A DNA stretch of 64,000 nt from DATKAS01 sp963773315 (GTDB lineage Bacteria > Actinomycetota > Acidimicrobiia > Acidimicrobiales > DATKAS01), in contig CAVZAF010000006.1 in NCBI GenBank assembly GCA_963773315.1, forward strand, positions 91,381 through 155,380, given 5' to 3'. Shown here one piece after another: positions 9,992 to 17,924 of this stretch. Each line of letters starts with the position of its first letter. The stretch's first letter is position 1. A program made the translations under genes and the position numbers. The notes beneath the pieces are model-generated. The model did not search any database. It was not told the origin of the DNA and was given only the letters and a program-made list of their open reading frames with translations.

Positions 9992-10633
9992 TCAGCGATC
10001 GTGGACGGTGCGGAACGCGAGCAGGCCCCCGAACGCCATGACCCCGAGGCCGGCGACGACGTCCGCAGTCTGGATCGCCCTGGTGCCGATCCGGCGGCGA
10101 AGAAGCGCCATGCCGCTGGCAAGGAGCAAGAACCAGCTCAAGCTGCCGGTGCCGATGCCGGCCAGGAAGGTCGAGGTCGTCGCGACCGAGGTCGTCACGT
10201 TCGCCGCCGAGGCCGCGGCGAACAGCGCCGCCCACGACGCGATCGTCATCGGGTTCGACGCCGTCGCAAAGAGCGCGACCCGGAAGGCGCGACCGGGCGA
10301 CTGCACCTCGTCGGTGGCTTCGCCGCCGTCGCGGATCCGCCGCGCCGACCAGAGCGTCTTGGCGCCGAGCACGACGAGCACCGTCGCTCCGACGAACCCG
10401 AGCACGATCCGCAGCCCTCCCACGTCGAGCAACCGTGCGGTTCCCGCGACGCCGAGCGAGGCATAGCTGACGTCGATGATCGCGGCCCCCGCCCCGATCG
10501 CGGCGCCGACCTGCCACCCGTGCCGGAGCACGCTCCGGGCGCAGAGCAGCCAGATCGGCCCGACTTGGGCGGCGATGAGAAACCCTGCGCCGAGCCCGGC
10601 CAGAAGCGCACCCCACGTCGTCGTCGAAGCCAT
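9992..10633 (-). CDS. LysE/RhtB family amino-acid exporter
   Basis: A 213-residue inner-membrane protein with about six hydrophobic segments. The N-terminal helix GALLAGLGAGFLIAAQVGPIWLLCARS contains the family's G-P-x-x pattern, and the middle carries LGAKTLWSARRIR and the N-P-x-T signature (TASNPMTIASWAALFAA) of LysE/RhtB proteins. Such proteins export amino acids or their derivatives. Start ATG at 10633; the frame is open upstream but carries no family match. The 182 bp between this start and the cupin gene hold nothing I recognise. Confidence 0.88.
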   Translation of the reverse strand: MASTTTWGALLAGLGAGFLIAAQVGPIWLLCARSVLRHGWQVGAAIGAGAAIIDVSYASLGVAGTARLLDVGGLRIVLGFVGATVLVVLGAKTLWSARRIRDGGEATDEVQSPGRAFRVALFATASNPMTIASWAALFAAASAANVTTSVATTSTFLAGIGTGSLSWFLLLASGMALLRRRIGTRAIQTADVVAGLGVMAFGGLLAFRTVHDR

Positions 10634-10815
10634 CGGAGAAGTGTGACGAGCGCGGCGCACTCGGCTCTCATGATTTCGAACCAGCCGTGGAGCAGGGGTG
10701 GCCGAAGATGACCAGCATCGAAGCCGCCCTGTGACACCTGCGAGGCCTCGGCAAATGGCGACGCGCCGATCGGTGGGCGTCGGGAGCACGCGCCCTCGCG
10801 CAGTCCCGCTCCCGG

Positions 10816-11292
10816 CTACTGCGGCGTCGAGTCGAGGCCGCTCGGCGGGAAGGCGGCACTGGCCCAGTCGTCGCGCAAACGCTGGAAGTCGTCGGGTCCG
10901 AGCTGGTGACCAGCAAGTGCGAGCTGGCCGCCACGCCTGAACACCTCTTCGAACCCGCCGGGCGTGTAGATCTCCAGCACGCACGCGGGCGAGGAGCTCG
11001 CGTTCCACTGGGCGTGCGGTACGCCTCGGGGCATGAGCAGGACCGACCCGGGACAGAGCGTGTAGTCGCGGTTCCCGACGGTTGCGCCGACAGTCCCGTC
11101 GATGACCACGGTGATCTGGTCTTCGGCCTGGTGAACATGTTCGTCGACGTGCACACCCGGGGCCATGTCGACGGCAAGCACCACGAGGCGCCCGTCGGTA
11201 TCCGCCGACCGGACGACCTGGCGGAACGGCGTGCCGGCGATGGACTCACCCATGCCCCACTTGAGAAAGGTGGGCGACGAGATCGACTTCAT
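10816..11292 (-). CDS. cupin domain protein
   Basis: A 158-residue single-domain cupin. Motif 1 is VDEHVHQAEDQITVVIDG (HxH and E ligands of the G-x5-HxHx3,4-E-x6-G pattern) and motif 2 is PGSVLLMPRGVPHAQWN (final H ligand), so a metal site is intact. Such small cupins are dioxygenases, isomerases or quercetinase-like enzymes; the substrate is unknown. The ATG at 11292 is chosen because a strong GGAGG lies 6 nt before it. It is divergent from the TetR gene, with the shared palindromic operator just upstream, so TetR probably represses it. Confidence 0.85.
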   Translation of the reverse strand: MKSISSPTFLKWGMGESIAGTPFRQVVRSADTDGRLVVLAVDMAPGVHVDEHVHQAEDQITVVIDGTVGATVGNRDYTLCPGSVLLMPRGVPHAQWNASSSPACVLEIYTPGGFEEVFRRGGQLALAGHQLGPDDFQRLRDDWASAAFPPSGLDSTPQ

Positions 11293-11311
11293 CACAACCT
11301 CCAACAGTCGA

Positions 11312-11352
11312 TAGTGGCTATCACTAGTGATTACCACTAGTGATAGCCACTA
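11312..11352. promoter_or_regulatory. 41-bp perfect palindromic operator between cupin and TetR genes
   Basis: The 18 bases at 11312-11329 are the exact reverse complement of 11335-11352, around a 5-nt centre (ATTAC). Each arm itself contains the self-complementary octamer CACTAGTG. The element lies 19 bp from the cupin start and 15 bp from the TetR start and is AT-richer than its surroundings. This is the expected layout for a TetR operator controlling both genes. Confidence 0.85.
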
Positions 11353-11367
11353 GTAGAATCTGCTGTG

Positions 11368-12000
11368 ATGACCGATGTCAAGGGGCAGCCGACCGGTCGG
11401 CAGGCCAAAGCCGCGCTCACGCGGGCGCGGATGCTCGACGCCGCCTACGACCTGTTCTGCGCCGAGGGATACCGGGCGACGACGATGGAAGCGATCGCGG
11501 AGCGAGCCGGCGTCGCGGTGCAGACCGTCTACTTCACCTTCCACACCAAGGACGCTCTCCTCCAGGAGGTGCACGACCGCACCGTCCTGGGCGACGATGC
11601 CGTACCGCCGCCCCTGCAGCCGTGGTACCGGGCCGCCAACGCTGAACCCGATGTGGCGCGAGCGGTGACGAGGATCGTCCGCGGCGTCGCCGAGATCCTG
11701 ACGCGCGTCGCGCCGATGCTGCCGGTCTTTCACGCCGTGTCGGTTGATCCAGCGGGCGCCGTGTTCCGGCGCGCGGAGGACCTGCGCCGCCACGGCTACG
11801 ACGACCTGGTCAGGATGCTGGAGAAGAAGGCGCCGCTGCGGCCCGGGCTGAACCGCGCCCACGCATCCGACCTGCTGTTCGTGCTTCTCGGTCCTGAGCT
11901 GTACCGCACGCTGGTGATCGAACGCGGATGGAGCCTGAACGACTGGGCGGAGTGGACGAGCGCGACCATCCTGCGAGACCTCTTCGGAGTCGTCTCGTAG
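11368..12000 (+). CDS. TetR family transcriptional regulator
   Basis: A 210-residue repressor. The N-terminal HTH is clear: MLDAAYDLFCAEGYRATTMEAIAERAGVAVQTVYFTF, with the TetR recognition-helix ending V-x-T-V-Y-x-T-F. The C-terminal ligand-binding region (about 60-210) is helical and not assignable to a known inducer. The ATG at 11368 (or GTG three bases earlier) begins only 15 bp after the palindrome at 11312-11352, so bound protein would block its own transcription. The adjacent divergent cupin gene is the obvious target. Confidence 0.92.
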   Translation: MTDVKGQPTGRQAKAALTRARMLDAAYDLFCAEGYRATTMEAIAERAGVAVQTVYFTFHTKDALLQEVHDRTVLGDDAVPPPLQPWYRAANAEPDVARAVTRIVRGVAEILTRVAPMLPVFHAVSVDPAGAVFRRAEDLRRHGYDDLVRMLEKKAPLRPGLNRAHASDLLFVLLGPELYRTLVIERGWSLNDWAEWTSATILRDLFGVVS

Positions 12001-12164
12001 GCCGCCCCACCCACCAGGCCAGTGCGCGTCCGCACGCGACCACCCGGGGCTAATCGGCCGTTTCGCGGTGTGTCGGCGGGCGGTCAAGGACCGCTGGTTC
12101 GGAGTCGTCGGCAAGAGCGCTGGACGCCGTCATCGACCGGGCCCACTGCCGGAGGTCACAAGGG

Positions 12165-12237
12165 TGGGCCGTAAGGGACTTGAACCCCTGACCCCTTGCG
12201 CGTCATGCAAGTGCTCTGCCAACTGAGCTAACGGCCC
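12165..12237 (-). tRNA. tRNA-Val (anticodon GAC)
   Basis: Read on the minus strand, a full cloverleaf can be drawn. The acceptor stem is GGGCCGT/ACGGCCC with discriminator A, the D-stem GCTC/GAGC, and the anticodon stem CTTGC/GCAAG around the 7-nt loop ATGACGC, giving anticodon GAC. The T-arm contains GGTTCAAGTCC. No CCA is encoded. It lies alone between the TetR gene and the pseudokinase gene, read toward the TetR gene. Confidence 0.97.
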
Positions 12238-12377
12238 CGAAGCCGTGAGCCTACACAACCTGCTCAGCCGCCCTCCTGGAGATCACTTCATAGTCTTTCA
12301 TTGCTTTTCTGATTCAGTTCGTGCTTGTATGTCGCCCCTGGCGGTCGGCGGACCCAGAGCCAGAGGGAGCGCGGCGG

Positions 12378-13697
12378 ATGAGCGAGCAGGTGAGCGTCGA
12401 GGTCAGCGCGGGTGGACGGCCGGTGGCCGTCAAGCGAGCGACGCAGCACGACCGGCGGGAGCGACTGCGCCACGAAGCAGCGATGCTCGAGCGCGCGCGG
12501 CACCCGGGCGTGGTCGAGCTGGTCGACATCGACGATGGCGACGAAGCCACCATGTTGTCGACCGCATGGCTCGGCGGCGGCAGCCTCGCTGCCGCGGAGA
12601 TGGCACCCAGGAAGCTCGCCGGCGTCGGTGCGATGCTCGCGATGACGATCGCCGACCTCCACGACCGCGCGATCGTGCATCGGCGGATCACGTCCGATCA
12701 CGTGCTGCTCGACGGGCTCGGGCGAGTCGTGCTCGTCGGGTTCGGCGACGCCTCGGCGTCGCCGGGTGAGTGCGAGACCGCCGACGACGTCGCGGCGACC
12801 GGGGCCGCGCTCGAGGCGAAGCTCCCGACCGACCTCGCCGCGATCGCGAAGGTGCGCACGAGCCCGGCAGAACGCCAGGTCATCGAGCGGCTCCGGGCCG
12901 TCCTCGCCCGAGCACGCGATCCCGAGCCCTCACGGCGGCCATCGGCGCGGGCTCTGTCGGGCCTCCTGACCGAGATCGCAGGTGAGCCGGTCAGTGGTGG
13001 GCCGATCCGGCTCCCGAGACCGACGTCGGCTGACAGCGCCGCCTCAGCCGCGCCGCACCCACTCGCCCCTGCGTACGCCGCGGCTCGCGCCGCCCTCGGC
13101 GAGCTTCGGCCGAGGGTCGCTCCTCGGGCATGGGCCATCTTGTTGGCGCTCGCGGCCACGCTGATCGTCGGCTTCGGCGCACGTGCCGCGCTCGCGAGCG
13201 GAACACCGCGAGAGCACGCGAGCCCCGGCATGGCGCCCGTGGTGCCCGACACGATCGCGACGAGCGCGACCATCGCCGCACCGAGCAGCACCACCTCGCC
13301 GCGGGTGTGGCCGACCTCGGTGCCTTGCCCACAGCTCGCGCTGGCGGGTGATCGACGTGACGTCGACGGCGACGGCTGCCCAGAGTCGGTGACCATCGAT
13401 GGCGCGCAGGTGGTCGTCGATGGCGCCCGCTACGACGTCGGCGCGCCCGGCGATGCAGTGGCCGTCGCCGACTGGGACTGCGACGGAAGCGACACCCCGG
13501 CGGTGGTGCGACCGAGCACGGGCGACGTCTTCGTGTTCGACGCATGGGCGACGTCCGAAGCACCGATGCCGGGGCGTTTGCTCGACCGCGTGCCGGGAGC
13601 GATCGCGCCCGCGACACCCGACGGCACGTGCGACGTCGTGCCGGTCGTCGACGTCGCGGGCGCGCGCTGCAGCCGTGGCGCTCGATGGGGAGGGTGA
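12378..13697 (+). CDS. membrane pseudokinase with extracytoplasmic FG-GAP-like domain
   Basis: A 439-residue protein. Residues 1-205 are kinase-like: the VAVK lysine (K19) and a helix-C glutamate (E33) remain. However, the catalytic HRD is HRR (101-103), the metal-binding Asn is His108, and DFG is GFG (121-123), so phosphotransfer is unlikely. A Ser/Pro/Ala linker, one transmembrane helix (about 254-276, AWAILLALAATLIVGF) and an outer domain follow. The outer domain has DVDGDGCPESVTIDG and VAVADWDCDGSDTPAVV, resembling FG-GAP/VCBS calcium-binding repeats. The ATG at 12378 is favoured because the family-like sequence starts there. The LysM gene starts 3 bp after its stop, so the pair is an operon. 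Confidence 0.75.
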   Translation: MSEQVSVEVSAGGRPVAVKRATQHDRRERLRHEAAMLERARHPGVVELVDIDDGDEATMLSTAWLGGGSLAAAEMAPRKLAGVGAMLAMTIADLHDRAIVHRRITSDHVLLDGLGRVVLVGFGDASASPGECETADDVAATGAALEAKLPTDLAAIAKVRTSPAERQVIERLRAVLARARDPEPSRRPSARALSGLLTEIAGEPVSGGPIRLPRPTSADSAASAAPHPLAPAYAAARAALGELRPRVAPRAWAILLALAATLIVGFGARAALASGTPREHASPGMAPVVPDTIATSATIAAPSSTTSPRVWPTSVPCPQLALAGDRRDVDGDGCPESVTIDGAQVVVDGARYDVGAPGDAVAVADWDCDGSDTPAVVRPSTGDVFVFDAWATSEAPMPGRLLDRVPGAIAPATPDGTCDVVPVVDVAGARCSRGARWGG

Positions 13698-13700
13698 CCG

Positions 13701-14390
13701 ATGATCCGCGCTCGAGCCTCTGCCCGCGCCCTGATGATGCTCGTCGGCGCGCTCTCGGCAATGGCCCTGCTGCTCCGTCTCGGCAGCGCGCTGCCCTGGC
13801 CCGAGGGCCTCAGCCGCACACAGATCGACTCGTGGCTTTCCGCCGAAGGCGCAGTTCGCGCAGCGTTCGCGCTTGCGAGAGCCCTGGGCTTCGGCCTCGC
13901 CGTCTACATGGCCTTGCTCGCCGTCCTCGCGCTCGTTGCAGCGCTGTCGGGCGCGGCCGGCGCGGCGAGAGTCGCGCTGCGAGTCGCGCTGCCCTCACTG
14001 CGGCCGTTCGTGGCGCCGCTCGCCGCGATCACGCTCACGGTGAGCACCGCCGTCCCCGCTGTCGCGCAAGGACGCGATCAGCCGCCACCCGTGATGCAGA
14101 TCGTGGCGTCACCCGACTCCAACCCACCGGTCATGCGACTGGTGCCGGCGGAGCCGCGGGCCGCTCCCGCTGCTTCCACGGCAGCCACGACCCACACTGT
14201 CGCATCGGGCGACACGTTCTGGTCGATCGCCGAGGACGCGGTTCGCACTGACGGGCGCGCGACGTCCGACCACGATGTCGTGTCGTACTGGCACGCGCTC
14301 ATCGACCTGAACCGCGATCGGCTCCGAGTGCCCGGCGAGCCCGACCTCATCTTCCCCGGTCAGGTCTTCGAGCTGCCGCCTCTCAGCTGA
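13701..14390 (+). CDS. LysM domain membrane protein
   Basis: A 229-residue protein with about three hydrophobic helices in the first 125 residues (MMLVGALSAMALLLRL; FGLAVYMALLAVLALVAAL; VAPLAAITLTVSTAVPAVA). A Pro/Ala-rich spacer and a C-terminal LysM domain (about 165-229; THTVASGDTFWSIAED ... IFPGQVFELP) follow, expected to bind peptidoglycan. An inserted DHDVVSYWHALIDLNRDRL within the LysM is typical of longer actinobacterial LysM domains. Co-transcribed with the pseudokinase gene, suggesting one envelope-associated system. It overlaps the convergent hemW end by 8 bp. Confidence 0.8.
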   Translation: MIRARASARALMMLVGALSAMALLLRLGSALPWPEGLSRTQIDSWLSAEGAVRAAFALARALGFGLAVYMALLAVLALVAALSGAAGAARVALRVALPSLRPFVAPLAAITLTVSTAVPAVAQGRDQPPPVMQIVASPDSNPPVMRLVPAEPRAAPAASTAATTHTVASGDTFWSIAEDAVRTDGRATSDHDVVSYWHALIDLNRDRLRVPGEPDLIFPGQVFELPPLS

Positions 14391-15450
14391 GCCGCAACGC
14401 GACCTCGTTCGCGAGCAGCCGACCGCGCACGGTCAGCACGACGCGATCGCCTTTGCGTTCCACGAGGTCCTCGAGCTCCTCGGGCAGTGCGCCCTTCGGC
14501 ACGCCATCGCGCGTGCGCAGAGCGAGCTGCAGCGCCTCGATGCGACGTTCGGCTTCGTCGAGACGCTCGGAAGCGGCGATCGGTGAGCGGCTCGTGGTGA
14601 TCGCCTCGACGTAGCGCTCGGGAGTGCGCACGTTCCACCAGCGCACTCCGTCGCGATGCGAGTGTGCCGCGCACCCGATGCCGAGGTACTCCCCCTGCGA
14701 CCAGTAGAGGAGGTTGTGCCGGCACTCGAAGCCAGGCTTCGCCCAGTTCGAGATCTCGTAGCTCGCCAGCCCCGCGTCGGCGAGCATGCGGTCGGCGACG
14801 AGGTACTTGTCGGCTTGGTCATCGTCGTCGGGATGACGTTCGGGCTCGTCAGCCAGCGGAGTGCCCGGCTCGACCGTGAGGCCGTACGCGCTGACGTGCG
14901 GGGGTTCGAGCTCGAGTGCGCGCTCGAGCGTCGAGGTCCAGTCGCCCAGTGCCTCCCCCGCCGCTCCGTAGATGAGGTCGAGGTTGAACGACTCGAACCC
15001 GGCCTCACGCGCTGCCGCGACCGACGACGTCACGTTCGCGGGATCGTGGGTGCGCCCGAGCGAAGCGAGCACGTGCGGCACCATCGACTGCACACCGAAG
15101 CTCAGACGGTTCACGCCGCCGCGGCGGTACGCGCTCAGCAGCGCCAAATCAACCGTGTCGGGGTTGCACTCGACGGTCACCTCAGCGCCGCTCGCGAGCG
15201 GGATGTGGTCGAGCACGCGCATCAGCGCCTCGGCGGGCACGAGCGAAGGCGTGCCGCCACCGAAGAACACGCTCGTCGCCTCGGGCAGCCCGACGTCGAC
15301 CGCGCGGCCGATGTCGGCGACACACGCGTCGAGATAGGCATCGACGAGGTGCATGCGGTCGGTCCACGTCGCGAACGCGCAATAGTCGCACCGCTTCGCG
15401 CAGAACGGGACGTGCACGTACACGCCGAAGGTCGGCGAGTCAGACCCCAC
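14383..15450 (-). CDS. hemW: radical SAM heme chaperone HemW
   Basis: A 355-residue HemW (formerly oxygen-independent coproporphyrinogen oxidase-like). It has YVHVPFCAKRCDYCAFATW with the CxxxCxxC [4Fe-4S] cluster that binds S-adenosylmethionine, the FFGGGTPSLVP motif, NRLSFGVQSM, and a C-terminal HemN_C region. HemW binds heme and passes it to acceptor proteins; the extra cysteine needed by true HemN is not at the N-terminus. The GTG at 15450 is two bases after the bldD stop, implying coupling. In many actinobacteria hemW lies between lepA and hrcA; here it is at the far end of the hrcA run. Confidence 0.93.
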   Translation of the reverse strand: MGSDSPTFGVYVHVPFCAKRCDYCAFATWTDRMHLVDAYLDACVADIGRAVDVGLPEATSVFFGGGTPSLVPAEALMRVLDHIPLASGAEVTVECNPDTVDLALLSAYRRGGVNRLSFGVQSMVPHVLASLGRTHDPANVTSSVAAAREAGFESFNLDLIYGAAGEALGDWTSTLERALELEPPHVSAYGLTVEPGTPLADEPERHPDDDDQADKYLVADRMLADAGLASYEISNWAKPGFECRHNLLYWSQGEYLGIGCAAHSHRDGVRWWNVRTPERYVEAITTSRSPIAASERLDEAERRIEALQLALRTRDGVPKGALPEELEDLVERKGDRVVLTVRGRLLANEVALRLS

Positions 15451-15452
15451 GA

Positions 15453-15998
15453 TCAGGGCCGAGGCAGACGCAGACCGAGGTCCTCGAGGCGGCGGGTGGC
15501 TTGGTCGGCCTCGACATCCAGGATGCACGCGATGGCGCGGACGTCATCGGCGCGGACCGTGAGCACGCGACCGTTGAAGTCCTGCCGTTGCACCTGGATC
15601 ATCGAGAGATAGCGGGCCAGCATCTCCGCGTCGGGTCCTCTGATCTCGTCGAGCCGAGTGAGGTCGATCGCAAGCTTGTCGGGCACCCGCTCTGCCCGTC
15701 TATCGGTGAGGTCGATGACCTGGCTGTGGTCGAAGTCAGGCCCTTCGTCGGGAGGGAGGAGCTGGTCGACCGGCACGTTGTAGAAGCGGGCAAGACGTTG
15801 GAGTCGAGGGACCGAGATCGCACGCTCGCCGCGTTCGTAGGCACCGAGCACCGATGCTTTGAACTCCTGCGCCGAGTTCGCCTCGACGTCTTGCAACGAA
15901 AGCCGCTTCTGCCGTCGAATGCTGCGCAGCCGCTCACCGACCCTGCGCCCGTACGCGGTCGAGTGTGGCTCTTCGTCCGACGGTCGTTCGTCACTCAT
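15453..15998 (-). CDS. bldD: BldD-like developmental regulator with c-di-GMP signature
   Basis: A 181-residue regulator. The N-terminal XRE-type helix-turn-helix (about 18-80, RLRSIRRQKRLSLQDVEANS, then GAYERGERAISVPRLQRLA) and the C-terminal domain both match BldD of Streptomyces. The C-terminal domain contains R138-Q-D140, eight residues, then R149-A-D-D152, exactly the R-x-D-x8-R-x-x-D motif that binds tetrameric c-di-GMP and drives dimerisation. BldD with c-di-GMP represses developmental genes in Streptomyces; its role here is unknown. The ATG at 15998 is preceded by AAGGG. It lies between rsmE (108 bp upstream) and hemW. Confidence 0.88.
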   Translation of the reverse strand: MSDERPSDEEPHSTAYGRRVGERLRSIRRQKRLSLQDVEANSAQEFKASVLGAYERGERAISVPRLQRLARFYNVPVDQLLPPDEGPDFDHSQVIDLTDRRAERVPDKLAIDLTRLDEIRGPDAEMLARYLSMIQVQRQDFNGRVLTVRADDVRAIACILDVEADQATRRLEDLGLRLPRP

Positions 15999-16106
15999 GC
16001 GTCGCCCTTGCCTCGCCCCTGGGCTCGCCCTGCCCAGCTCCACCCCTGTCCTTCGCGTCACCATACCGATGGCGGCCACGGTGCGCAATCAATCGGGCCG
16101 GTGATC

Positions 16107-16812
16107 TCACCCAACGTGACCGTGCACCAGGCCGGATCGGAGCGCGGCGAGGAGCACACCGGCGGCCACCGCGGCGGTCTCGGCGCGGAGCACGCTGGGA
16201 CCGAGCCCGACGCGAGGGAGGCCGGACTCGAGCTCTCGGTCGGACCAGCCACCCTCGGGTCCGACGAGGACGGTAGGTCGAGCGAGCGAAGGCGCGTCAC
16301 CGCCCGGGTGAGCGAGGCAGACGCCGTCGAGCGCCAAGGCGTCAGCGAAGGTGAGAGGTGCCGCGACCTCCGGCAGGTAGCACTGCCGAGATTGCATTGC
16401 CGCTTCGCGGCTGATCCGCCGCAGCCGGTCGAGCTGATGCTCGATGCGAGCGGCCGGCCACACCACGACCGAACGCTCCGCGACGAGCGGCACGATCGTG
16501 TCGGCCCCGACCTCGGTCAGCTTCTGCACGACCCACTCGGGCCGATCGCCCTTGACGGGAGCGAAGACCACGGTGATCGCCGGCTCAGCGCGCGCGACGA
16601 ACGTGATCTCCCCCGCGGGTTCGAGCGGATCAGCGAAGCGCGCCCGCGCGCCACCGGCCCGCGCCGTCCGAGACCGTGAGCGGATCACCGGGACGGACCC
16701 GAAGGACGGAGAGGTGATGTCGGTCTGGATCCGAGAGGACGAGATGATCGAGGTCGTCCACGAAGACGTGCGGACCGGCGACCCCTGAGCCGGGCCGCCC
16801 GTCAGGGATCAC
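16107..16812 (-). CDS. rsmE: 16S rRNA m3U1498 methyltransferase RsmE (frame broken once)
   Basis: SPOUT-class methyltransferase modifying U1498 of 16S rRNA. The N-terminal PUA-like part is read from a GTG at 16812 (GPHVFVDDLDHLVLSDPDRH, then LRVRPGDPLTVSDG). The catalytic part follows in a second frame: QKLTEVGADTIVPLVAERS and VLVGPEGGWSDRELESG, the knotted SAM site. The two frames join near 16643, where GCGCGCGGGCGCGC has one base too many; removing one G gives R-W-R-A-A-R-F-A-D-P and one reading frame of about 234 residues. The GTG start overlaps the dnaJ stop (GTGA), the usual dnaJ-rsmE coupling. Confidence 0.88.
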
Positions 16813-17915
16813 TTGAACGCAGAGCGGATCTTCGAGAAGAGCCCGGTCTCGGCCGGCGCGACGTCTTCTCCGCGCTCGTCCGCGAGCTGACGAAGCAGGT
16901 CTTCCTCTTCACGAGACAGGCGCGTCGGCGTCTCGACCTTCACGCGCACGAGCACATCGCCGCGGGAACGACCACCCAGGTGGGGTACGCCTCGACCCCG
17001 CAGCTTGAACACCCGGCCCGTCTGCGTGCCGGCAGGGAGCACGAGGTCTTCTGTGCCGTCGAGCGTGTCGATCGTGAGATGCGCTCCGAGCGCCGCCTGC
17101 GTGAACGCGATCGGAAGGTCGCAGACGAGGTCGACGCCATCTCGCGTGAAGCGGTCGTGCGCGCGCACCCGCACGTGGACGTAGAGGTCGCCGGCCGCGC
17201 CGCGCCTCGGGCCCACTGCGCCGCGCCCCGTCAACCGCAGCGTCGACCCGTTGTCGACGCCGGCCGGGACATCGACCTGGTACGTGCGCTCCTCGATCAG
17301 CCTCCCCTCACCTCGGCAACGCTCACACGGTGCGGCGATGACCTCGCCCATGCCTCCGCACTGCGTGCACGGTCCCGCGGTGACCATCTGCCCGAGGATC
17401 GACTGACGCACACGGCGCACCTGACCCGAGCCGTTGCACTCGTAGCAGGTGACCGGCCGCGTGCCTTCGGCCGCGCCCGACCCGTCACAGACGTCGCAGG
17501 TGACCGCGGTGCGCACGGAGATGGGCGCCTGCGCGCCGAACACCGCTTGCTCGAGGTCGAGGTCGACGACGACCTCGAGGTCTGAGCCGCGTGGCGGACC
17601 GCTCGGGCCGCGACTGCCTCCGCCGAACCCGCCGCCGAAGAACGCATCGAAGAGGTCGCCGAGCCCACCGAGGTTCGCGTCACCGGCGGTGGCACCGACC
17701 CCTTCGGGACCGAACCGGTCGTAGCGCTCACGCCGCTCGGGATTCGAGAGCACTTCGTACGCGAGCGCGACCTCCTTGAACTTCGCCTCGGCTTCGGGCG
17801 AGTCGGGGTTCGCGTCGGGATGCAGCTCGCGAGCGAGGCGGCGGAACGCCTTCTTGATGTCGTCGCTGCTCGCGTCGCGAGGGACGCCGAGCGCTTCGTA
17901 GTAGTCCGCCGGCAC
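16809..17915 (-). CDS. dnaJ: chaperone protein DnaJ
   Basis: A 368-residue type I Hsp40 that delivers unfolded proteins to DnaK. It has a J domain with the HPD tripeptide (ARELHPDANPD), a glycine/phenylalanine-rich linker (FFGGGFGGGSRG), four zinc-finger repeats (CDVCDGSG, CYECNGSG, CTQCGGMG, CERCRGEG) and the C-terminal substrate-binding domains. No grpE or dnaK lies beside it, so this is the second, HrcA-linked DnaJ (DnaJ2) usual in actinobacteria. GTG start at 17915, 9 bp after hrcA; its stop overlaps the rsmE start. Confidence 0.96.
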   Translation of the reverse strand: MPADYYEALGVPRDASSDDIKKAFRRLARELHPDANPDSPEAEAKFKEVALAYEVLSNPERRERYDRFGPEGVGATAGDANLGGLGDLFDAFFGGGFGGGSRGPSGPPRGSDLEVVVDLDLEQAVFGAQAPISVRTAVTCDVCDGSGAAEGTRPVTCYECNGSGQVRRVRQSILGQMVTAGPCTQCGGMGEVIAAPCERCRGEGRLIEERTYQVDVPAGVDNGSTLRLTGRGAVGPRRGAAGDLYVHVRVRAHDRFTRDGVDLVCDLPIAFTQAALGAHLTIDTLDGTEDLVLPAGTQTGRVFKLRGRGVPHLGGRSRGDVLVRVKVETPTRLSREEEDLLRQLADERGEDVAPAETGLFSKIRSAFK

Positions 17916-17924
17916 GAATCGAAC

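Noticed and set aside
8043..10711. Long plus-strand open frames over the ADP-ribosylhydrolase-like, methyltransferase and LysE genes.
   Set aside because: Low-complexity charged sequence with no motifs; the minus-strand genes have clear family signatures.
10634..10815. Gap between the LysE and cupin genes checked for a small gene or RNA.
   Set aside because: No frame with a plausible start and Shine-Dalgarno, and no convincing hairpin.
12238..12377. Gap between tRNA-Val and the pseudokinase gene checked for a second tRNA or leader RNA.
   Set aside because: It is somewhat AT-richer but has no cloverleaf; probably just the promoter region.
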